From positions 1 through 38,590 of the IMG/VR virus record IMGVR_UViG_3300024262_000100: a stretch of 38,590 nt of DNA; one strand, given 5' to 3'. This document shows positions 15,658 through 25,320 of the stretch, one piece after another. Both the position numbers and the translations under genes were made by a program. The stretch's first letter is position 1. Each line of letters opens with the position of its first letter. The notes beneath the pieces are model-generated. The model worked only from the letters and a program-made list of their open reading frames with translations. It was not told the origin of the DNA and made no database searches. Origin of the DNA: a virus.

Positions 15658-17286
15658 ATGGCATCAGAATTTACTCCAATAGAAATAAAGAACTTTTCAG
15701 GGGCATTCACAAATGTTGGTGATCCTAGATCTTTGCGCCCGGATGAGGCTCAAGACTTTAAGAATCTTGTCTTATTTGGAAACGGTTCTTTTGGTTCAAG
15801 AGCTGGTGCGAAAAGAATAGCAGAGCAAATAGACACAACTGAAATTACAGCATTAATGGCCTTGGTCAAAAAAAGTGGCCCTGTCTGTTTAATAGCAGGG
15901 TATGATGATAAAATTGTGAAATGGGATGAGAGTGGTAATGTTTGGTCTTCTGCTATTCACACCTCCACTACAAGTGGTGAATCTCGTGATGGTGTTTCTT
16001 ATGATGATTATATTTGGATGGTAAATAAAGGCACTGGTCTACTTGATGATTTTGCGAGGTATGATGGGACTACTTACACTGAATATCCAGCCAATCCTAA
16101 AGGGAATAAAATAACACTAAACAAACAAAGGGCTATCGTTTCCGGAGTGGATTCTGCGCTCCAGAATGTCTACTATTCTGCTATTGATGATTTAACTGAT
16201 TTCACCTATTCAACACCTAGGGCCGCTGGGGAAGGGGGTATTGTTTCGTTCCCCGAATTTGGGGATGCTGTTACCTCTTTGGTTACTAGAGATTTTGGGG
16301 CAGATTTAAAATCACCGACCTATATTTTCAAAGGCTCTTCAATTTGGACTTTATCATGGGAAACCATAACATTAACCTCCGGAGTTGTAGAAGATTATCC
16401 TGTAAGAAGCTTATTGAAATCAAACACTGGCTGTTCTTTTGCTAGAGCTGCTTATTTTGATAGTAATAATATTTTTTACGCAGATGAGAAACATAAAGAC
16501 ATGAGAACTCTTGGATATCAAGCAAGTTTAACAGATCAAAGGACTAATAGTATTACCAATCGGATTAAGAATACTATGAAATATTTGAATTTTGATGAAG
16601 CTGCGATAATAGAATATGACAATAAGATATTAATGGCCTGTAAAACGAGTGAGGCAACATTCAATGATGTTGTCGTTTGTGCTGATTCTCTCTATCCGAG
16701 TGAAGATAGGCCGGCAGCTCTCTCTGTTTTTGACTGGCATGTTAATTGTTGGGAAATATATAAAAATGATCTATACTTTGGATCAAGTGATTCCGGTGAT
16801 GTTTATAAAGCCTTTGAAGAAAACGATGATGAAGGCGCTGCGATATCTTGCCTTTACTCTAGCGGAAACATGGGCTTTGGGATCCCGAGCATAGCAAAAA
16901 GATGTGAGTCTGTTTTTATCGAGGGGTATATGACAGATGTTGCAGAAATAACGATCAAAGCTTTCCATGATTTCAATATCAGTGAAACTTGGTCTGTAAC
17001 TATAAATGGTCAAAGCGATGTTGTTTCTCAAAATATTTCTGTTGCATTGGGTACTTCTTCTCTTGGATCTGAAACTCCTTTAGGAGGTGGCTCTGGTGGG
17101 AATCCCGATACAGATTATAAGCCGTTCTACGCTTCTATTAAAACACCTAGAACTAAATGGTTTAGGCAAAAGCTGACAATAGAATCCGATACGGCAGGTG
17201 GGGCTTGGATTGTAAATAATATTACTTATAATGTTTCTTCTGAAGATCCTAAATGGATGCCTACTTCTCACCAAATACCAACTTAA
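15658..17286 (+). CDS. Tail hub/nozzle protein, P22 gp10-like (542 aa)
   Basis: Large beta-rich protein with a propeller-like periodicity. The N-terminal segment NFSGAFTNVGDPRSLRPDEA and FKNLVLFGNGSFGSRAGAKR (residues about 12-52) resembles podovirus tail stabilisation and tube proteins, which open with a loop setting out rows of points. It continues with repeats such as VCLIAGYDDKIVKWDESGNVW and NVYYSAIDDLTDF. A Gly-rich loop lies near residue 480. Located between appendages and fibre. The similarity is by pattern, so the exact family is uncertain. Confidence 0.6.
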   Translation: MASEFTPIEIKNFSGAFTNVGDPRSLRPDEAQDFKNLVLFGNGSFGSRAGAKRIAEQIDTTEITALMALVKKSGPVCLIAGYDDKIVKWDESGNVWSSAIHTSTTSGESRDGVSYDDYIWMVNKGTGLLDDFARYDGTTYTEYPANPKGNKITLNKQRAIVSGVDSALQNVYYSAIDDLTDFTYSTPRAAGEGGIVSFPEFGDAVTSLVTRDFGADLKSPTYIFKGSSIWTLSWETITLTSGVVEDYPVRSLLKSNTGCSFARAAYFDSNNIFYADEKHKDMRTLGYQASLTDQRTNSITNRIKNTMKYLNFDEAAIIEYDNKILMACKTSEATFNDVVVCADSLYPSEDRPAALSVFDWHVNCWEIYKNDLYFGSSDSGDVYKAFEENDDEGAAISCLYSSGNMGFGIPSIAKRCESVFIEGYMTDVAEITIKAFHDFNISETWSVTINGQSDVVSQNISVALGTSSLGSETPLGGGSGGNPDTDYKPFYASIKTPRTKWFRQKLTIESDTAGGAWIVNNITYNVSSEDPKWMPTSHQIPT

Positions 17287-17307
17287 AAATCCAATAACCT
17301 CAAATTT

Positions 17308-19068
17308 ATGCCATCAGAAATCATAAAATACACACAACATAGTTTATATGAATCAACATTATCTGCTGAAATTTCAGCAACAGATACAGAAATAAAACCT
17401 GTAAGTATTGGTACATTGCAAGATGGAGATGTCGTAATGTTCACCATAGAGCCAAAGAAAAGCAAAAAAGAGATATGTTACGGTGTTTGGTCGGCAGCCA
17501 ATGCGCAGCTTGAATCATGTTTAAGAGGTTTACGCCTGTATGGTGCTTTAACAGAGGTTACAGCAAATAAGCAAAAACATAGTAAAGGGGCAAAAATAGT
17601 TATTTCAGATCATCATGGTTGGCACCAAGAAATAAAAGCAGCAATGAATGGCATTGGTTTCCATGAACAGGTAGCAGATTTGGCAGCCTTAGCTGCTGTA
17701 ACTGGAATGGCAAGCTATGACCTAAGATATGTTCAAGATCAAGCAAAGTTTTATTACTACGATGGGGTGGCATGGCAAGCACAAACGACTGGTGCTGTTT
17801 CTACAGCCACCACTACTACGTTTGGAACTGTAAAGGTAGCAGATGCTCCTGCTGGAGATGCTACAGCAATCACAACTGACAATACTGATAGATTATTAAG
17901 TGCGGTCAATTTAACAGACCTAACAGATGCCGGAGATTCGGCTCTGCATTATCATGCTACTGATCGAGCTAGAGCAAATCATACAGGGACTCAAACGGCA
18001 GCTACTGTTTCAGATTTCAATGAGGCAGCTCAAGATGCAGTTGCAGCTTCAATAGCCCTTGGAACTCACGTTGCAATCGATATTACTTACACAGACGGTT
18101 CTGATAAATTCGATTATGCGGTGAAATATGATAATTCTTCAATTAAAATTAATGGAAGTAATCAACTATATACTTCAGTACCAGATATCGTAGATGGGAC
18201 TTCTGTAGAGGATAATGGATCGAATGTTATTAGAGTGAAAGCCGATGGAATAGATACTACTCATATTGACTGGGGAACTGGGGCAAATCAGGTTTCTTTA
18301 GATGATGTGCCGAATGGTTCAACATACGAAAAGCTAACCATAGCTCAAGTTACCGATCTAACAGATGCTGGAGATTCTACACTTCATTACCATGCAGCAG
18401 ATCGAGCGAGAGCAAACCACACAGGAACACAGGTACTTTCAACAATAAGCGATGTTACCGCAACAGCAACAGAAATAAACCAAGCCTTAGCTGGGATTGA
18501 TGCCTCTGTTACTCAAGCTCACCTAGACGCATTATGTAATGGTTCAACTCTAAGCAGTATTCATTTCCATTCAAATTCTTATTCAGAAGATCCGGGCCAG
18601 CTCACAACAGGAAATCAAACAACACAGCAAGACAAAACTATCACAGTCAGTCCGGGAATTATTGGCAATGCCTTCTCTTGTATTATTGATATCGGGGTTT
18701 GTGGCTCTACGTGGGGGACAAGCTCAAATGATTCAGTAAGAAGGTCAAGTTATTTTGTTTCCGGCTCTTTAGAAGATTCAACTATAGTAATACAATCTTA
18801 TTCTACTTATTCTAATGCAGGGGCTTATCCGACAAATTACACAGTTCTTAATCCTTTTTGGTCAAGCGCTCAGAATTCTAGTATGGGCTTTGGCTCTGCT
18901 ACATTTGCAGCTCCATCAATAAGTGGTTCTAATACTTCTGGGGCAACAGCTTCTTTAAACTCAATAACTAGATCAACTACGGATCTCCTCTTTAACTTCA
19001 GAGGTGTAAAGGGAGGGGCTGCTTCTTTTGATCTTTTATATGGAGTCCGTAGTATTTGTGTATGGTAG
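17308..19068 (+). CDS. Tail fibre protein (586 aa)
   Basis: Contains the fibre hallmark HTGTQ twice, at about residues 230 and 373, each in a repeat of the form LTDAGDSxLHYHAxDRARANHTGTQ. Such repeats form the trimeric shaft of phage fibres. The first 130 residues form a separate head-binding domain (SLYESTLSAEISATDTEIKPV, then HEIK-like GWHQEIKAAMNG). The C-terminal 150 residues are Ser/Thr-rich and beta, ending FDLLYGVRSICVW, and probably form the tip. Expected to bind host surface receptors. Confidence 0.82.
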   Translation: MPSEIIKYTQHSLYESTLSAEISATDTEIKPVSIGTLQDGDVVMFTIEPKKSKKEICYGVWSAANAQLESCLRGLRLYGALTEVTANKQKHSKGAKIVISDHHGWHQEIKAAMNGIGFHEQVADLAALAAVTGMASYDLRYVQDQAKFYYYDGVAWQAQTTGAVSTATTTTFGTVKVADAPAGDATAITTDNTDRLLSAVNLTDLTDAGDSALHYHATDRARANHTGTQTAATVSDFNEAAQDAVAASIALGTHVAIDITYTDGSDKFDYAVKYDNSSIKINGSNQLYTSVPDIVDGTSVEDNGSNVIRVKADGIDTTHIDWGTGANQVSLDDVPNGSTYEKLTIAQVTDLTDAGDSTLHYHAADRARANHTGTQVLSTISDVTATATEINQALAGIDASVTQAHLDALCNGSTLSSIHFHSNSYSEDPGQLTTGNQTTQQDKTITVSPGIIGNAFSCIIDIGVCGSTWGTSSNDSVRRSSYFVSGSLEDSTIVIQSYSTYSNAGAYPTNYTVLNPFWSSAQNSSMGFGSATFAAPSISGSNTSGATASLNSITRSTTDLLFNFRGVKGGAASFDLLYGVRSICVW

Positions 19069-19093
19069 AAACTATATTTTAAACTTAATTATT

Positions 19094-20701
19094 ATGCCAC
19101 CGAATTCAGAAACCTTTGCTCCACTACAACAAGCTCAAGCTTTGGCAGCTCCTACAGCAGTTGCGCCTATAGCTTTGGGTGGACAAGTTGAAAAGGTGGC
19201 GCAGGGAGATTTTTCTTCAGATCCGACATCAGAAGTTTTTAGACAAAGACTGAAGGTCGCTCAAGAACAAAATGCACTTACAAAACAAGCACTCCAAAAC
19301 CAGTTTGCTCAGACTCTTCAGGGCGCTCAAGAACAAGCTACTAATTTAATCGGACAGCAAAAATCACGATTAGCGAAACTGGGAGGTGTTGGAACTTCTA
19401 TCAGTTCTATCGGTCAAGAAACAGATTTCACCCGGAAAATAAATGAAGGTTTAGCTAATTTACAAACAGAGCAAGCTACCCAGACAGCGCAGGTAAGTAT
19501 AGATGCTCAGACAAAAGAATTAGATATTATCGAGGCTCAATATGGACTTGAGGCTAAAAGACAGGCAGAAGCACAAGTTCAGCAATTAGAAGTTGCGAAA
19601 CAAAACGCACAAATCCAGATGATGAATCAGGAAACACAATTAGCAGTTGCTAAGTTTAATGCAGATATGCAGCAAAAAGGACGAGAAGAAGCTCAGAGGA
19701 ACGCAATGGCCGCAGGTTATGTTGTAGGCCAAGATGGACAATTAGTGCCTACAATCGAGAAAGAAAAGCAAGTTCAAGCTGTTGTAGAGCAAGATAGAAG
19801 ATATACCTTCGATGTTAAGAAATTTGAAGCTGAAGAAAGAGCAAGGCAAGCAGAATTAGCACTTCAAACTGCTAATCTTACTGGTGATCTAGGTGGTGTC
19901 AAAACTCTTGGCGCAAAAAGTTTAGATCTCCAAGCCCTGAAATTACAAGAAGATATTAATCAGTTTAATCAGCAAATTAAATTAAAAGAGCAGGGTCAAA
20001 CTTTTGATCAAGGAATTACTACTGAAACTCTTTCAATGGAGAAAAGAGCGCAGCAATTTAATGAGGCTTTGCAGGATGCCGAGCAGATAATAAAAGAGAA
20101 ACTAGCAAACAATACAATAAAGAAAACTGATGCTGATATCGCTATGGATAAAATCACTGAAGCTAGACAAGGAAAAATGACTAATCAACAAATCAGAGCC
20201 AGTGATCTTGATATGGCTTTGAAATTACAAGACGATCTAAGAAAAGAAAAGATGATGCCATTAGAAATGGACAAGACAAAGGCTCAAACGGCAGCTTTGA
20301 ATGCGTCTGCTGCGGCAGACATAGCAAGGGCTAAAAACACTGTTGCTTCCGCATTACAAGGGGGAGTTGTAATTCCGGATGAGGCTACAGGCCAAATGCT
20401 TAATAAGGTTATTGATCGTGAGGATAATGATGATCCAAGCAGTGAAATTATCGGCTTTAATATGGAAGAGCTAAATAAGCTGTCGCAAAAAGATAGGGAT
20501 AAAGTCTTAAATGCCTATAATTATGCATACAGAGAGAGTACAAAGGCCAGTGATGCTGCTGCTAAAAAAGAACTTGAAAACAAACTTGCACAGTCCATTG
20601 CTAGATCAAAACTTGCAAAAGAAAAAGGATTAACTGATACTGCTTCCTTAGCTCCTCTTCCTAGACCATCAAGATCTTCTTCTTTTGGTAATCCATCATA
20701 A
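19094..20701 (+). CDS. Coiled-coil virion protein, ejection-protein candidate (535 aa)
   Basis: Almost entirely Ala/Gln/Glu/Lys helix with long heptad stretches (about residues 50-260 and 270-440, for example FRQRLKVAQEQNALTKQAL), a Gly-rich break near LGGVGTSISS and a Pro/Ser tail. The frame is open upstream to 19028 inside the fibre gene, but the ATG at 19094, with an AT-rich leader, is the sensible start. Placed between fibre and the 1099-aa protein and before lysis genes, it fits an internal virion protein ejected with DNA. Confidence 0.6.
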   Translation: MPPNSETFAPLQQAQALAAPTAVAPIALGGQVEKVAQGDFSSDPTSEVFRQRLKVAQEQNALTKQALQNQFAQTLQGAQEQATNLIGQQKSRLAKLGGVGTSISSIGQETDFTRKINEGLANLQTEQATQTAQVSIDAQTKELDIIEAQYGLEAKRQAEAQVQQLEVAKQNAQIQMMNQETQLAVAKFNADMQQKGREEAQRNAMAAGYVVGQDGQLVPTIEKEKQVQAVVEQDRRYTFDVKKFEAEERARQAELALQTANLTGDLGGVKTLGAKSLDLQALKLQEDINQFNQQIKLKEQGQTFDQGITTETLSMEKRAQQFNEALQDAEQIIKEKLANNTIKKTDADIAMDKITEARQGKMTNQQIRASDLDMALKLQDDLRKEKMMPLEMDKTKAQTAALNASAAADIARAKNTVASALQGGVVIPDEATGQMLNKVIDREDNDDPSSEIIGFNMEELNKLSQKDRDKVLNAYNYAYRESTKASDAAAKKELENKLAQSIARSKLAKEKGLTDTASLAPLPRPSRSSSFGNPS

Positions 20702-20710
20702 AAAAAACAA

Positions 20711-23700
20711 ATGACAAAGTTCTCTAATTTTAACTTTGGATCTGCAAAAGACAATTCTTTTAATATAAGTTCTTTTAATTTTGGAGATTCCAAAAAAAAT
20801 ACATTTGATGTAAGTTCTTTTAATTTTGGAACAGCTCAGAAAAAAGAAGGGTTCGGATCAAGGCTTTTAGACGAGGCGATAGGTACATTACCTGTAATCG
20901 GAAAACTTGCAGGAAAAAGCGAAAGCTACCTTGGGAATGTCTTTGAACAGTCCGCAGAGGTAGGAGGTGCGATTATTAGTCCTTTAGCTAGGGCAAGTAT
21001 CGGGCCTTTATTGGAAGCGTCTGGATTGGCTAGTCCAGAATCTTTAACCAACGTGCCTTACTTAGGTGATATTCGTGCGCCCGGTGCGAGAGCAAGAGAT
21101 TTATTAGAAAAAGGTGAAATATCAAGAGAGGGGGCTATTCTTCGTGGTATGGCTGAGGCGGTGTCTGACTCCTTCGATATCGGGTCTTGGCTTTATGGAG
21201 GTGGCGCTGCTAACAAAATGGCAACGATGTCTTTTGCTCCACTAATGAAGGAATCATTAAAAGTGGGCGCTGTTGAGGCTTTGTTAGGTTTTGGTTACGG
21301 AACAAGCGATGCTATTAGTGATGGTGATGATCTTTCAGATGCCTTTGGAAAAGGTTTGGAGGTGGCTGCAATGACTGGGGCTGCTGCTCTTGTTTTACCT
21401 GCTGCACTCTCTGGTGCTGCTGAAGGCGCATCAAAGACTGCTGTCGGATTTATAAAGGGAGTTGATAAAGGAATATCTATTGCCGATAATTCATTGGGGC
21501 TTGCGGAAAGGCTGGCCACAAAAATAGAAAATAGGTTACCATTTGAAACAAACAAGTTAACCAGAAGTGTTCGGGCTATGGGTGAAGCAAAAAAGACTTT
21601 GGAAAATGTCTTTCTTCCTCAAGACTATCTTATAAGCAAAAGAAGTTCTGCTGGAAAAGAGCTTGTTAATACTACTGAAAGAAGAATAGAGATCCATGAA
21701 ATTGGGAGGGCAAAGGATAATTACAAGATGGGTGGATCTAAAGGATATAAATCAATTGATTTAGATGGAAAAATGACAAAAGAAGATGCCTATGCCTTTA
21801 TTGATCTATCCGAAGGTAAGGTTGCAAATGCTTCTCCAAAAACTAAGGAGATGGTTAGTAGATGGAAGCAAGTACATAATGATATTAAAACAAAGGCCAA
21901 TCAGAAGTATGAAGCTAGAAAAGTAGAGCTTGAAACAGATATAGAAAATTTGAAAACTGATTATCATTCAACAATAGAAGCGGAAAAAGAATTGTTTGAT
22001 GTTTCTGCTAGAATAGATGTTATTATGGCTGCTCAAGATTCTAATCCTGCTGCTGCTCTTAGGAAATATGCGAAAAGAGGTAGTGATACGCTTCCAGAAG
22101 CTACTGGTAAATCTCTAACCTATAAAGAAGCTAGGGAGTTAAAACTAGGTAAAAATGAAGCTACTTTCATTCGGGAAGGTGATCAAATAGCGCAGGAACT
22201 AGGGTACAGATCTTCAGAAGAGGCTAGAGAGGCTTTTGCTTTCTATAATAAACAAAGGAAAAAACTTAATGAACTTTTCGATACAGCGAAAACTCTAAGG
22301 AAAAGTGGGGCAAGAATAGGAAAAGGGGACAATCTTTTACACAAAATTTATGCTAAATCTCAAAGACTAGAGAAACTCGAAAAATCTGATTGGGGTAAGT
22401 TATTAAAAGGAACTAAAGAAAACTATTTCCCTCATCAAACCATATCTGTTGATAGCATAGACAAAAGAGATATTATTTTTAAGCAGGTAGCTGAAAACCT
22501 AGTAAGGCTTGGTGAAGCTTCTGACTTAGACATGGCAAAAAAACAGATCATTGAATTTGGTGCTTTTTTGAAGGGTGATAGAGAAGTGCCTTCAAGTATT
22601 ATAAAAAAATTAATAAAAAGTGGACAAGCTGTAACTGAAGATGAAGCGAGGGGATTAATTATCAACTTTAGAAAAGGGTATAACTCACCGAAGTTCGGTG
22701 CATTTAAACAAAGGACTGTAAACTTACCTTTCTATGATCCTAATCCTGCCAGAGTAATACCTCGATATATCGATGGGGCCAATAAAGCATTAGCTGAGGC
22801 TGAAATGTATGGGATTAGAAATGAAAAGAAAACCAGATTGCTAGGAAGGATAGCCAAAGAGGTCGGGCGTGATGATGCTGACTTTGCTAAAAAGTTCTTG
22901 GCTCAAGTAGACAGAGGGCCAGTTAAATTAAATGCTTTTGCTAAAGGTATAATGTCTTTTGAGATTCTAACTAAAATGGAGTTTTCTGCTGTTTCTAATG
23001 CAACCCAAGGTCTGAACACACTTCTTCAGACTGATATGCCGGCAATGTACAAAGGATTCAAAAGTCTTCTCACTAAAGATGGAAAATCTTTTACTGCTTT
23101 ATCAGGGGTTGCAACAAGGGAGGCGATAGGACTAGCTCCGGAAAGAGTTAATTCTACTCTTACAAATATGATGTTTGATATTTCTTTGTTTAATACTGTT
23201 GAGGGTACTAATAGGAAAGTGGCTGCCGTTGCTAGTGTTGATATGTTGATGCGAGAGTTTAATTTCCTTAAAAAGAATCCCACAAACATGGGGGTAAGAA
23301 ACTCTATCCAACAGAGAATGGGGGCTTATTTCGATGTTGATGCTGCCTTAAAAAAAGGAGTGCTTGATCCTGATGATCTACTTGTGGCTGCCTTTAGAGG
23401 AACCCAAGCCTCTCAGTTTATGAGTAGGGCTGGTTCTTTACCTCAATGGGTGAATGAAAATTCCCTTGCTAGGATGGCCTTCCAGTTGAAATCATTTTCT
23501 GTGCATCAGACTAGATTTATTATCGATCAAACCTTTGGTGAGTTTTCTAGGGGGAGGCCAGGAAGAGCTGCAAGAAATCTTCTTATATTGTCGACTGTCT
23601 ATCCGGCCGTTGGTGAGGTAAAGGAGTGGATTAGAAATGGAATTATGGGAACTTTGAGGCCGAATGAAAGCTCAGAATTTTTCGGGATTGAAGTACCAAA

Positions 23701-24010
23701 AGAGGTCAATAGATGGGTAGACAATATAGCTTCTGTAGGTGGTTTCGGTGCTTTATCTGATATTGCCAATACATTCTCATACGGAAAAATGTACAGCTTC
23801 GCTGCTGGGCCGGGTATCTCTGACATAGCAGACACTATAGATGGGATCAGACTTGACAAGAGCGGTGATTGGTGGATAAATAAAGCTGGGAAATGGATTC
23901 CATTCTCAGATCCTATAATTAACAGATATTTTCCTACAAACTTCCAGAAAAAAGAAAGGAAGAAGGGAACTCCTCAGCTTATATGGCCTACAGGTGGCAA
24001 AGTATATTAA
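20711..24010 (+). CDS. Large internal virion / ejection-protein candidate (1099 aa)
   Basis: The longest gene. Residues 5-44 hold three 15-aa repeats built on SSFNFG. A Gly/Ala hydrophobic region follows (about 205-245, MTGAAALVLPAALSGAAEGA), then a long charged helical middle (about 390-620) and a helical C-terminal third with RMAFQLKSFSVHQTRF near residue 920, a sequence style seen in large podovirus internal proteins. It ends in a very basic tail (FQKKERKKGTPQLIWPTGG). No transglycosylase or peptidase motif is obvious. With the 535-aa protein upstream it probably forms the ejectosome. Confidence 0.6.
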   Translation: MTKFSNFNFGSAKDNSFNISSFNFGDSKKNTFDVSSFNFGTAQKKEGFGSRLLDEAIGTLPVIGKLAGKSESYLGNVFEQSAEVGGAIISPLARASIGPLLEASGLASPESLTNVPYLGDIRAPGARARDLLEKGEISREGAILRGMAEAVSDSFDIGSWLYGGGAANKMATMSFAPLMKESLKVGAVEALLGFGYGTSDAISDGDDLSDAFGKGLEVAAMTGAAALVLPAALSGAAEGASKTAVGFIKGVDKGISIADNSLGLAERLATKIENRLPFETNKLTRSVRAMGEAKKTLENVFLPQDYLISKRSSAGKELVNTTERRIEIHEIGRAKDNYKMGGSKGYKSIDLDGKMTKEDAYAFIDLSEGKVANASPKTKEMVSRWKQVHNDIKTKANQKYEARKVELETDIENLKTDYHSTIEAEKELFDVSARIDVIMAAQDSNPAAALRKYAKRGSDTLPEATGKSLTYKEARELKLGKNEATFIREGDQIAQELGYRSSEEAREAFAFYNKQRKKLNELFDTAKTLRKSGARIGKGDNLLHKIYAKSQRLEKLEKSDWGKLLKGTKENYFPHQTISVDSIDKRDIIFKQVAENLVRLGEASDLDMAKKQIIEFGAFLKGDREVPSSIIKKLIKSGQAVTEDEARGLIINFRKGYNSPKFGAFKQRTVNLPFYDPNPARVIPRYIDGANKALAEAEMYGIRNEKKTRLLGRIAKEVGRDDADFAKKFLAQVDRGPVKLNAFAKGIMSFEILTKMEFSAVSNATQGLNTLLQTDMPAMYKGFKSLLTKDGKSFTALSGVATREAIGLAPERVNSTLTNMMFDISLFNTVEGTNRKVAAVASVDMLMREFNFLKKNPTNMGVRNSIQQRMGAYFDVDAALKKGVLDPDDLLVAAFRGTQASQFMSRAGSLPQWVNENSLARMAFQLKSFSVHQTRFIIDQTFGEFSRGRPGRAARNLLILSTVYPAVGEVKEWIRNGIMGTLRPNESSEFFGIEVPKEVNRWVDNIASVGGFGALSDIANTFSYGKMYSFAAGPGISDIADTIDGIRLDKSGDWWINKAGKWIPFSDPIINRYFPTNFQKKERKKGTPQLIWPTGGKVY
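20723..20842 (+). repeat. Three 45-bp coding repeats (FNFG motif)
   Basis: The 1099-aa protein begins with three units of 15 residues: SNFNFG-x9, SSFNFG-x9, SSFNFG. The DNA AAGTTCTTTTAATTTTGGA occurs exactly twice. FNFG with polar spacers is a typical short binding or assembly motif. It is an N-terminal flexible tether by appearance. Confidence 0.7.
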
Positions 24011-24028
24011 ATAAATAAAAGTAAAAAT

Positions 24029-24631
24029 ATGGCTAAGAATAAACCAAAAGCGGTAATAGTACATCACTCTGCTATTTCTAGGTTCAAAAATCCAGACCAA
24101 TTTACGGCGATAAATAATTACCACAAAAGGTTATGGGGTAATGCTGTAAGATCTGTTTTAGGTTTTTATGGTGGGTATCATTACCAGATTTCTAGCAATG
24201 GGATTGTGAGAAAATATAGAGAGGAATATGAAGTAGGGGCGCATACGAAAGAGAAAGGTATGAATTATAAAAGTATTGGTATTTGTCTTGATGGTAATTT
24301 CGATATTGAAGAGCCGTCAAAAGAGCAAAAAAAAGCTTTACTGGATTTAATAGGTACTTTGCAAGTTAGGCACAATATCCCTGATTCTAACGTAGAGCCT
24401 CATAGAAATTATGCTACTTATAAGACTTGCTGGGGGAAATTATTACCAAGTGATATCCTCGGGTGTTTAGAGGGTGCTTATGATGTTAAAGAGTATTCAT
24501 GGGGTGAGAAATATGAGAACGACTTGATGGAAAAAGGATTTTTAATTAAAAGAAAACCACTGCATGAGCCTTGTACTCGTGCAGAAGTTTATAAATTTAT
24601 ATCTCTAATCTCTGATAAATATGGAAAATGA
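24029..24631 (+). CDS. N-acetylmuramoyl-L-alanine amidase, endolysin (200 aa)
   Basis: A T7-lysozyme-type Amidase_2 enzyme that cleaves the bond between muramic acid and the peptide stem. Zinc ligands appear in VHHSA (residues 11-15), PHRNYA (His about 125) and KTCWGK (Cys about 134). The catalytic Tyr is in GGYHYQI (about 52) and the Lys in KTC (about 132), which matches the T7 pattern of His, Tyr, His, Lys, Cys. The last 30 residues (LHEPCTRAEVYKFISLISDKYG) look like a small C-terminal wall-binding or SLH-like tail. No signal peptide, so release depends on a holin; the holin candidate overlaps its 3' end. Confidence 0.9.
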   Translation: MAKNKPKAVIVHHSAISRFKNPDQFTAINNYHKRLWGNAVRSVLGFYGGYHYQISSNGIVRKYREEYEVGAHTKEKGMNYKSIGICLDGNFDIEEPSKEQKKALLDLIGTLQVRHNIPDSNVEPHRNYATYKTCWGKLLPSDILGCLEGAYDVKEYSWGEKYENDLMEKGFLIKRKPLHEPCTRAEVYKFISLISDKYGK

Positions 24632-24797
24632 TAAATGGGACTCTAGGAAATTAATGGTTACAGCTTTAATAGTTATCTGTGCAACTATTTTAGCAGGATT
24701 AGGTGTAATCTCTGGTGATATCTGGGCTACTGTCGCTGCTGGTGTCGGTGCTGCATATCAAATCGGGAACGGAATGGAACATCTTAGTAATCGCTAA
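24621..24797 (+). CDS. Holin candidate (58 aa)
   Basis: Starts at ATG 24621 inside the amidase gene (11-bp overlap, ATGGAAAATGA) and ends TAA at 24795-24797. A charged N-terminus (MENDKWDSRK) is followed by a hydrophobic segment (about residues 11-30, LMVTALIVICATILAGLG) and a second, Gly/Ala-rich one (about 34-50, IWATVAAGVGAAYQIG), then a polar tail. Size, two helices and position after the endolysin are those of a small holin. It collides end-on with the leftward operon: its last 14 bp overlap the gene at 24784-24990. Confidence 0.7.
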   Translation: MENDKWDSRKLMVTALIVICATILAGLGVISGDIWATVAAGVGAAYQIGNGMEHLSNR

Positions 24798-24990
24798 ACA
24801 TCTCCGGGTACTCAATTTCAAGCCTAATGGAATCTGCCACTTCCCATAATTCGGAGTCCAGAAGCTCTGTGGTGGATTTCTTTATGACTCCCTGTGCAAT
24901 GAGTCGTTTTTTCATTTCTCTCCTCGTATGGGGCGATTTTGCGACCATTCTTTCATAATACCTTCTGCTTTTTTCAAACTTATTTTTCAT
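24784..24990 (-). CDS. Hypothetical protein (68 aa)
   Basis: Basic N-terminal half (KNKFEKSRRYYERMVAKSPHTRREMKKR) and acidic C-terminal half. Last gene of the leftward operon; overlaps the RusA gene by 11 bp at its start and the holin gene by 14 bp at its end. Possibly DNA-associated given the basic half, but no family is recognised. Confidence 0.6.
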   Translation of the reverse strand: MKNKFEKSRRYYERMVAKSPHTRREMKKRLIAQGVIKKSTTELLDSELWEVADSIRLEIEYPEMFSDY

Positions 24991-25318
24991 ATGGTTTTAT
25001 TTTTACTATTACATACTCAGTTTTTGATTGGAATTTCTCTAGGACTAGCCTTTTAACAAAACGATCATCATCAATAATTTTATGTTTTACTAAAATATCA
25101 GTGAGTGGTTTTTCAAGGTTTCCAGTATCAGTGGTTTTATATCTTTTTAAATAGAATTGGTATTCTATCTCGATCCATCCTTCAACTTTTTTTATATCTT
25201 TTTGGGATAGAAGCCATCCTACTTCTGATTCATAGTTTTGATAATCTTTACTAGAGAATCTTCTACCTTTCCATATCTTATTTACAGATATTGGGTGTAT
25301 ATCAAGCTTAATCTCCAT
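24980..25318 (-). CDS. rusA: RusA-like Holliday-junction resolvase (112 aa)
   Basis: Matches the RusA/YqgF-independent family of small endonucleases that resolve recombination junctions. The key acidic cluster is visible: TTDTGNLEKPLTDIL (residues about 62-76, with D64, N67, D74) followed by IIDDDRFV (81-88). These are the acids that bind the metal in RusA. Length of about 110-120 aa is typical. Its neighbours are ERF annealing protein and a PD-(D/E)XK nuclease, a complete phage recombination set. Confidence 0.85.
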   Translation of the reverse strand: MEIKLDIHPISVNKIWKGRRFSSKDYQNYESEVGWLLSQKDIKKVEGWIEIEYQFYLKRYKTTDTGNLEKPLTDILVKHKIIDDDRFVKRLVLEKFQSKTEYVIVKIKPYEK

Positions 25319-25320
25319 GT

